Positions 59,661 through 64,000 of a stretch of DNA of 64,000 nt are shown piece by piece. Location of the stretch: contig NZ_AP022569.1 of the NCBI RefSeq assembly GCF_010727945.1, positions 620,001 to 684,000 of the forward strand, written 5' to 3'. The position numbers were made by a program, and so were the translations under genes. This DNA comes from Mycobacterium cookii (GTDB lineage: Bacteria > Actinomycetota > Actinomycetes > Mycobacteriales > Mycobacteriaceae). The notes under the pieces were generated by a model. It was not told the origin of the DNA. It made no database searches and saw only the letters and a program-made list of their open reading frames with translations. Each line of letters starts with the position of its first letter. Within the stretch, counting starts at the first letter, position 1.

Positions 59661-61057
59661 GCTCATCCCGCGAATCGCCTGCCATCGACGGCTGGCGTGC
59701 ACTGCTGGGTCCGCGGTTTCTGGGCACGTCGACGCTGCTCGCCGGCGGGGTGGCGTTGTACGCCACCAACGAGTTCCTGACCGTCAGCCTGTTGCCCAGC
59801 GCGATCGCCGACATCGGCGGTGAGCGGCTGTATGCCTGGGTGACCACGCTTTATCTGGTGGGTTCGGTGGTCGCGGCCTCGACGGTCAACGCGATGTTGC
59901 TGCGGGCGGGCCCGCGGATGTCATTCCTGTTGGGGCTGGCCGTCTTCGGCATCGGCAGCGTCGTCTGTGCGGTCGCTCCCGGCATGCAGGTACTGCTGGC
60001 GGGCCGCACGTTGCAAGGGGCGGCCGGCGGGCTGTTGGCCGGTCTGGGTTATGCGCTGATCAACACTGCACTGCCGCGATCGTTGTGGACCAGGGCATCG
60101 GCATTGGTGTCGGCGATGTGGGGCGTCGCAACGGTGGTGGGCCCGGCGGCGGGCGGCCTTTTCGCGCAATTCGGTTTGTGGCGCTGGGCTTTCGGCGTGA
60201 TGGCGATGCTCGCCCTGGCGATGGCGGTGCTGGTTCCGCTGGTGTTGCCGGCCGGCCGGGTCGATCCAGACGCCGAGCCGTCGCTGAAGGTGCCGGTGTG
60301 GTCGGTGCTGCTGCTCGGAGCGGCGGCGCTGGTCGTCAGCATCGCCCAGGTTCCGACGCACGTCGCCGCGACGGCGGGGTTGCTCGTGGTCAGCGTGGGT
60401 CTGGTCGTCGCGTTCGTTCTCGTCGACCGGCGGGCAACGGTCAAAGTGTTGCCGCCCAGCGTCTTTGGCCCCGGCCCGCTGAAATGGATCTATCTGACCC
60501 TGACGGTTCTGATGGCCGCGGCGATGGTCGACATGTATGTGCCGTTGTTCGGTCAACGGCTGGCGCACCTTGTTCCTGTCACCGCCGGGTTCCTGGGCGC
60601 CGCGCTGGCAGTCGGCTGGGCCGTCAGCGAGATCCTCAGCGCGTCGCTGCGCAGCAAGAAAATTGTCAATCGCGTGGTTGTGACCGCGCCGCTGATTATC
60701 GCGGCGGGCCTGATCCTTGCCGCTGTCACCCAGGTCGCGAATGCGTCGGCGGCCGTCGTCGTCACGTGGGCAGTCGCGCTGACGATCACCGGGGTCGGTA
60801 TCGGCGCGGCCTGGCCGCATCTGTCGGCGTGGGCAATGCACTGCGTCGACGACGAAAAAGAAGGTGCGGTGGCAGCCGCGACGATCAACATCATCGAGGT
60901 TATCGCCGGTGCGTTCGGTGCCGGCCTGGCCGGCGTCGTGGTCAACAGCGCTCAGGGCGGCATCGTGGTGGCCGCTCGGGCGCTGTTCGCGGTGTTCGCC
61001 GCGGTGGGCTTGCTGGGTGCGCTGGCGGGCGTTCGCGTCATCCGGACGATGCGCTGA
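59657..61057 (+). CDS. MFS drug-efflux transporter (Rv1634-like)
   Basis: The 466-residue protein has about 14 hydrophobic helices and the DHA-type features [17 protein letters not shown] and [16 protein letters not shown] (motif C-like). It also has an MFS repeat in the second half. It corresponds to Rv1634, reported to affect fluoroquinolone susceptibility when overexpressed. The GTG start at 59657 overlaps the uvrB stop as GTGA, so efflux and excision repair are co-transcribed. It is convergent with the mannosyltransferase gene. Confidence 0.9.
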
Positions 61058-61072
61058 CCGACCACGCTGAAG

Positions 61073-62647
61073 TCAGCGGATCGATTTGACCACCTGGGTT
61101 CGATGGAACTGCCAGCGCTCGACGATGTGGAACCCGACCAAATCCGGAATCTGGTAGGCGGGTGCGCGTCCGAATTTCCATCCCGGCGCCAGCGATGAGC
61201 CGACCTGGTGATTCGGCTGCGTGGTGTTGTGCGTGGTGATCGTCCACAGCGTGGTGCACTTGTAGAGCCGACCCGTGGTCAGCCAGGCCGCCACGTGGCC
61301 ATCCCAGAGCGTTTCCCGCTTGGGCGCGGGGACGCCGCGCCCGACGTCGACCAGCGGGCGGAAGGCCGCGGGTCGTGCGGCGAGCAGCGCGCGGACCGGC
61401 CCCGGCAGCCAGCGGACGGTGTTGTCGACCAGGAGACAGTCCCCGGGTGCCGCGTGGGTGGCAATGAGGTCGGCGACGTCGCTGTAATCCCAGCCTTCTT
61501 TGGCGTACCGCTGCCGTTGCGAGAGAACATAATTTGGCGCCGCCGCCGCGGTGAGCGCGATCAGTACGAGGGCGATCCACCGCGGCTTGGTTACGACGGC
61601 CACGATGCAGACGGCCAGCACGATGGCCATCGCCGGCGTGGTGAAGAACAGGTACCGCGGGTAGTAGAACGGATCGCTGATCGCCGAGTAGATCAGGGCG
61701 ATCGCGGTGGGCACCACCATCCACGCCGCGCAGATGATCAGCATCCGTCGGATGTCACCGGTCACCTCCCATCGACCCGTCAACCGAATCGTCAGGGCGG
61801 CAACGAAGATCATCGCCGCCCCGATCGCGAACGGCACACTGTTGTCGAAGTACTGGTGTTGTACGACGTCGAGGACGTTGTGCCAGTTCAGGGGATAGAT
61901 CCAGGCGACCTGAAAGCTCTGACCGTGCGCGAAGAGCAGCAGCGGTGTCACGGCGCCGACCGCGACCGCCGAGGTGATCGCCCACCACAGCAGCACCGGC
62001 TTCTGCCGCCGCAGCACCGGCGCGACGACCGCGTAGGCCGGCACCAGCAAGATCAGGTAGATGTTCAGCACGACCGACACCGTCAGCGCCAGCGCGTAGA
62101 GCAGCCACAGCCACCACCGGTTCCGCCGTATCGCGGTGACCAGCAACACCGTCAGCCAGACCGCGGCCAGAGCGGTGAACGCATACGACCGTGCCTCGGC
62201 GGCCGCCCACGTGACGCGCGGCAGTATCGCGAACACCAGGCCCGCGCACACCGCGGTGGTTCGCGGCAGGAACTGTTTGCCGAAGACCACGACCCCGGCG
62301 GCGGCGATGCCCGCCGCCAGGCAGCTGGGTACTCGCGACCAGAACTCCGTCGGCGGGAAGATGGCGAACCAGCCATGCATCATCAGGTAGTACAGGCCGT
62401 GCACGGCGTCGATGTGCCCCAGCATGCGCCAGAGCTCGGGAATGGACCGGCTCGCGGAGACCGAGATCGTCGCGCTCTCGTCGAACCACAGCGACGGGTG
62501 GCTGGCGCCGGCGGCGCCGACGGCAGCGGTCAGCATAGCGACCACGAACGGGTCCAGCAGTCGGCCGGGTCGCCGGGTCGGCGGGTCCTCCGCGACGACC
62601 GCGGTGCTGGGTTCAGCGAGTGTCGTAGCAACCATGATGTGAGTCAC
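61073..62647 (-). CDS. GT-C membrane mannosyltransferase (Rv1635c-like, LAM capping)
   Basis: The 524-residue protein has about ten or eleven helices and the GT-C hallmark acidic pair after the first helix (SHPSLWFDESATISVSASRS). A C-terminal periplasmic domain follows. It matches Rv1635c, the polyprenyl-phosphomannose-dependent enzyme that adds the first mannose cap to lipoarabinomannan. GTG 62647 is eight bases after AAAGG; an ATG at 62635 is the alternative. If the assignment holds, this organism makes mannose-capped LAM, a trait mostly of slow-growing mycobacteria. Confidence 0.87.
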   Translation of the reverse strand: MTHIMVATTLAEPSTAVVAEDPPTRRPGRLLDPFVVAMLTAAVGAAGASHPSLWFDESATISVSASRSIPELWRMLGHIDAVHGLYYLMMHGWFAIFPPTEFWSRVPSCLAAGIAAAGVVVFGKQFLPRTTAVCAGLVFAILPRVTWAAAEARSYAFTALAAVWLTVLLVTAIRRNRWWLWLLYALALTVSVVLNIYLILLVPAYAVVAPVLRRQKPVLLWWAITSAVAVGAVTPLLLFAHGQSFQVAWIYPLNWHNVLDVVQHQYFDNSVPFAIGAAMIFVAALTIRLTGRWEVTGDIRRMLIICAAWMVVPTAIALIYSAISDPFYYPRYLFFTTPAMAIVLAVCIVAVVTKPRWIALVLIALTAAAAPNYVLSQRQRYAKEGWDYSDVADLIATHAAPGDCLLVDNTVRWLPGPVRALLAARPAAFRPLVDVGRGVPAPKRETLWDGHVAAWLTTGRLYKCTTLWTITTHNTTQPNHQVGSSLAPGWKFGRAPAYQIPDLVGFHIVERWQFHRTQVVKSIR

Positions 62648-62957
62648 TGTAAGGGCCTTTCGGTGAACATGCTTACCCGTCCGGCCTGCTCACGTACCGT
62701 TTCCGCGGCCTAGACCGGATCCGGGGCGTGGGCAGATTGCTCTGTCGACAGCCTGAACACCCTGCAGCCCAACGGGTTTCGCCTAAATAGGAGCTTGCCC
62801 GGTCGGCCAGTCGATGCAGCTAACGTCCGAGAGTGCGTTGCCCGCACCGTGAGCGGGGTCTCGCCAACCATGTCGGCATGGTCCAAATGCATCCATCTAT
62901 CTGCGGCAAAGCGTTACTGTCTTGGGTTGGCGAAGCAACCGACACCTGGGAGGGTAA
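62648..62957. other. Intergenic region before the universal stress protein gene
   Basis: This 310-base stretch between divergent genes has no convincing reading frame. It contains a perfect inverted repeat ACCATG-TCGG-CATGGT (62867-62882), a -10-like TACTGT (62915-62920) and, close to the next gene, GGGAGGG as its ribosome-binding site. The gap is long for this window and may hold operators for one or both genes. Confidence 0.5.
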
Positions 62958-63401
62958 ATGAGCGCCTATCGAACCGTGGTGGTAGGAACCGACGGCTCGG
63001 ATTCGTCGCTACGCGCGGTGGAGAAGGCAGGCAGCATCGCCGGGGCGGACGCGAAGCTGATCGTCGCGACGGCGTACCTGCCGCAGCACGAAGACCCGCG
63101 GGCCGCCGACGCCCTCAAAGACGAGAGCTACAAGGTGTCGGGCAGCGCCCCGATTTACGCGATCCTGCGCGAGGCCAAGGATCGGGCCAGCGCGGCGGGC
63201 GCCAAGAACATCGAAGAGCGTTCGATCGTCGGCGCCCCGGTCGACGCGCTGGTCGGACTCGCCGAGGAGGTCGGCGCTGATCTGCTGGTCGTCGGCAACG
63301 TCGGCCTCAGCACGATCGCCGGTCGGTTGCTGGGATCGGTGCCGGCCAACGTGTCACGTCGTGCCAAGGTCGACGTGCTGATCGTGCACACCACCACGTA
63401 G
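62958..63401 (+). CDS. Universal stress protein (Rv1636/TB15.3-like, cAMP-binding type)
   Basis: The 147-residue single-domain USP has the N-terminal VVVGTDGSDSS loop and the nucleotide-binding motif G-X2-G-X9-G in GNVGLSTIAGRLLGSVPANV. Its M. tuberculosis counterpart Rv1636 binds cAMP with high affinity and is thought to buffer or sequester it. GGGAGGG before ATG 62958 predicts strong translation. The window also encodes the cyclase that makes cAMP (37881-39206). Confidence 0.92.
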   Translation: MSAYRTVVVGTDGSDSSLRAVEKAGSIAGADAKLIVATAYLPQHEDPRAADALKDESYKVSGSAPIYAILREAKDRASAAGAKNIEERSIVGAPVDALVGLAEEVGADLLVVGNVGLSTIAGRLLGSVPANVSRRAKVDVLIVHTTT

Positions 63402-63425
63402 CCGACATATCCGCTCGTCAACCCG

Positions 63426-64000
63426 GTGATCGACAGGGCGAAGTACGGGCCGTGGGCGCTGATAGCGGGCGGCTCGGAAGGGGTCGGCGCCGAATTCGCC
63501 CGGCTTATCGCCGAGGCAGGCCTGAACCTGATGCTGGTCGCCCGCACGGCGGATGCACTGCAACAGGCCGCCGACCAGTGCCGACAGCACGGCGTCGTCG
63601 TCCGCACCGTCCAAGCCGACCTGAGCGCCGCCGACGCCTGCGCGCGGATTACCGCGGCGACAGCTGAGCTCCAGATCGGCCTGTTGATCCTGGTTGCGGG
63701 CGCGAACACGCACAGCTACGAATTCCTGGACGGGGATCTAGCCGAATTCCAGCGGGTCATCGACCTCAATGTGTCGACGCCGCTGGCGTTGGTGCAGCAC
63801 TACGGGCAGGCGATGCGCTCGCGGCGCCGCGGCGGCATCGTGTTGCTCGGCTCGCTGGCGGGTTACCTCGGATCGGCTCGGCACACCGTCTACGGCGGCG
63901 TCAAGGCGTTCACCAGGATCTTCGCCGAGGGTCTCTGGCTGGAACTGCGCCAACACGGCGTCGACGTGCTGCAACTCGTGCTGGGGGTGACCCGCACGCC
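63426..64000 (+). CDS. Short-chain dehydrogenase/reductase, N-terminal part (runs off the window)
   Basis: At least 191 residues are visible. The GTG at 63426 is the only start after the in-frame stop of the stress-protein gene and reads VIDRAKYGPWALIAGG. The SDR cofactor motif appears as GGSEGVGAEFA, a variant of TGxxxGIG, followed by VARTADAL. The catalytic residues are present: serine in LLGSLAGY and Y-x3-K in VYGGVKAF. The arginine in VARTADAL would favour NADPH. The substrate is unknown and the C-terminus is outside the window. Confidence 0.88.
   Translation, partial: MIDRAKYGPWALIAGGSEGVGAEFARLIAEAGLNLMLVARTADALQQAADQCRQHGVVVRTVQADLSAADACARITAATAELQIGLLILVAGANTHSYEFLDGDLAEFQRVIDLNVSTPLALVQHYGQAMRSRRRGGIVLLGSLAGYLGSARHTVYGGVKAFTRIFAEGLWLELRQHGVDVLQLVLGVTRT

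Noticed and set aside
61208-62713. 501-codon plus-strand open frame opposite the mannosyltransferase
   Set aside because: The Arg/Asp/Gln/His-rich product is the usual antisense of a hydrophobic membrane protein in high-GC DNA; no start signal.

Overview
The window is a chromosomal segment of a mycobacterium. The evidence is dense, co-directional, high-GC coding with many GTG starts, and a gene order that follows the bioB to TB15.3 interval of the Mycobacterium tuberculosis chromosome (roughly Rv1589 to Rv1636) almost gene for gene. It is mostly conserved core genome. I see no insertion sequence, prophage, CRISPR array or rRNA operon. One tRNA gene is present.

Layout. 1-410: two small membrane-protein genes on the minus strand. 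595-2480: bioB, its auxiliary protein bsaP and a DUF2567 membrane protein. 2475-4585 (minus): a lipase and the NAD repressor NrtR, divergent from nadABC (4634-8135) across a palindromic operator. 8224-9859: an accessory divergent TetR/alcohol dehydrogenase pair. 9945-10355: an F420-type oxidoreductase. 10424-16794: histidine operon hisD-C-B-H-A-impA-F-I. 17102-20945: an insertion, relative to M. tuberculosis, of a membrane GGDEF-EAL protein and a Ser/Thr kinase fused to an extracytoplasmic TPM domain; the kinase follows the peroxiredoxin gene bcpB. 21478-28285: tryptophan cluster trpE, a TIGR02234 membrane gene, trpC, trpB, trpA, then lgt and DUF2752. 28347-30694: pykA and tesB. 30733-37149 (minus): cydA-cydB-cydD-cydC plus a DUF4190 membrane gene. 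37252-39766: HdeD-like protein, adenylyl cyclase and a DUF732 protein. 39831-39904: tRNA-Leu(CAA). 40005-48471: pdtaR, a thiolase-like/DUF35 pair, polA, a small transporter, rpsA and coaE. 48468-52095: regulators and small stress-type genes (HxlR/methyltransferase pair, LuxR regulator, DUF6131 protein, tandem paralogues). 52121-57450: an FHA-domain ABC transporter (Rv1747-like) divergent from a PknF-like kinase. 57501-64000: uvrB, an MFS efflux protein, a GT-C mannosyltransferase, a cAMP-binding type universal stress protein and a partial SDR gene.

How it works together. The segment supplies biotin, NAD, histidine and tryptophan synthesis; PriA (hisA) probably covers the missing trpF step. 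It also supplies lipoprotein maturation (lgt), the cytochrome bd oxidase with its CydDC exporter, replication and repair polymerases, and ribosomal protein S1. Signalling layers sit between these blocks: two receptor kinases, c-di-GMP turnover, a class III adenylyl cyclase, an ANTAR RNA-binding regulator, and four local repressors or activators.

Most notable. These are the kinase-TPM fusion, two strong palindromes at the cydA promoter (one BlaI-like), the NrtR and TetR operators overlapping leaderless-type promoters, an apparent CTG start for cydD, a Leu-anticodon tRNA with a five-base variable loop, and a small-gene stress cluster containing a 51-residue gene. Operator and promoter assignments are inferred by eye. 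No database search was possible.
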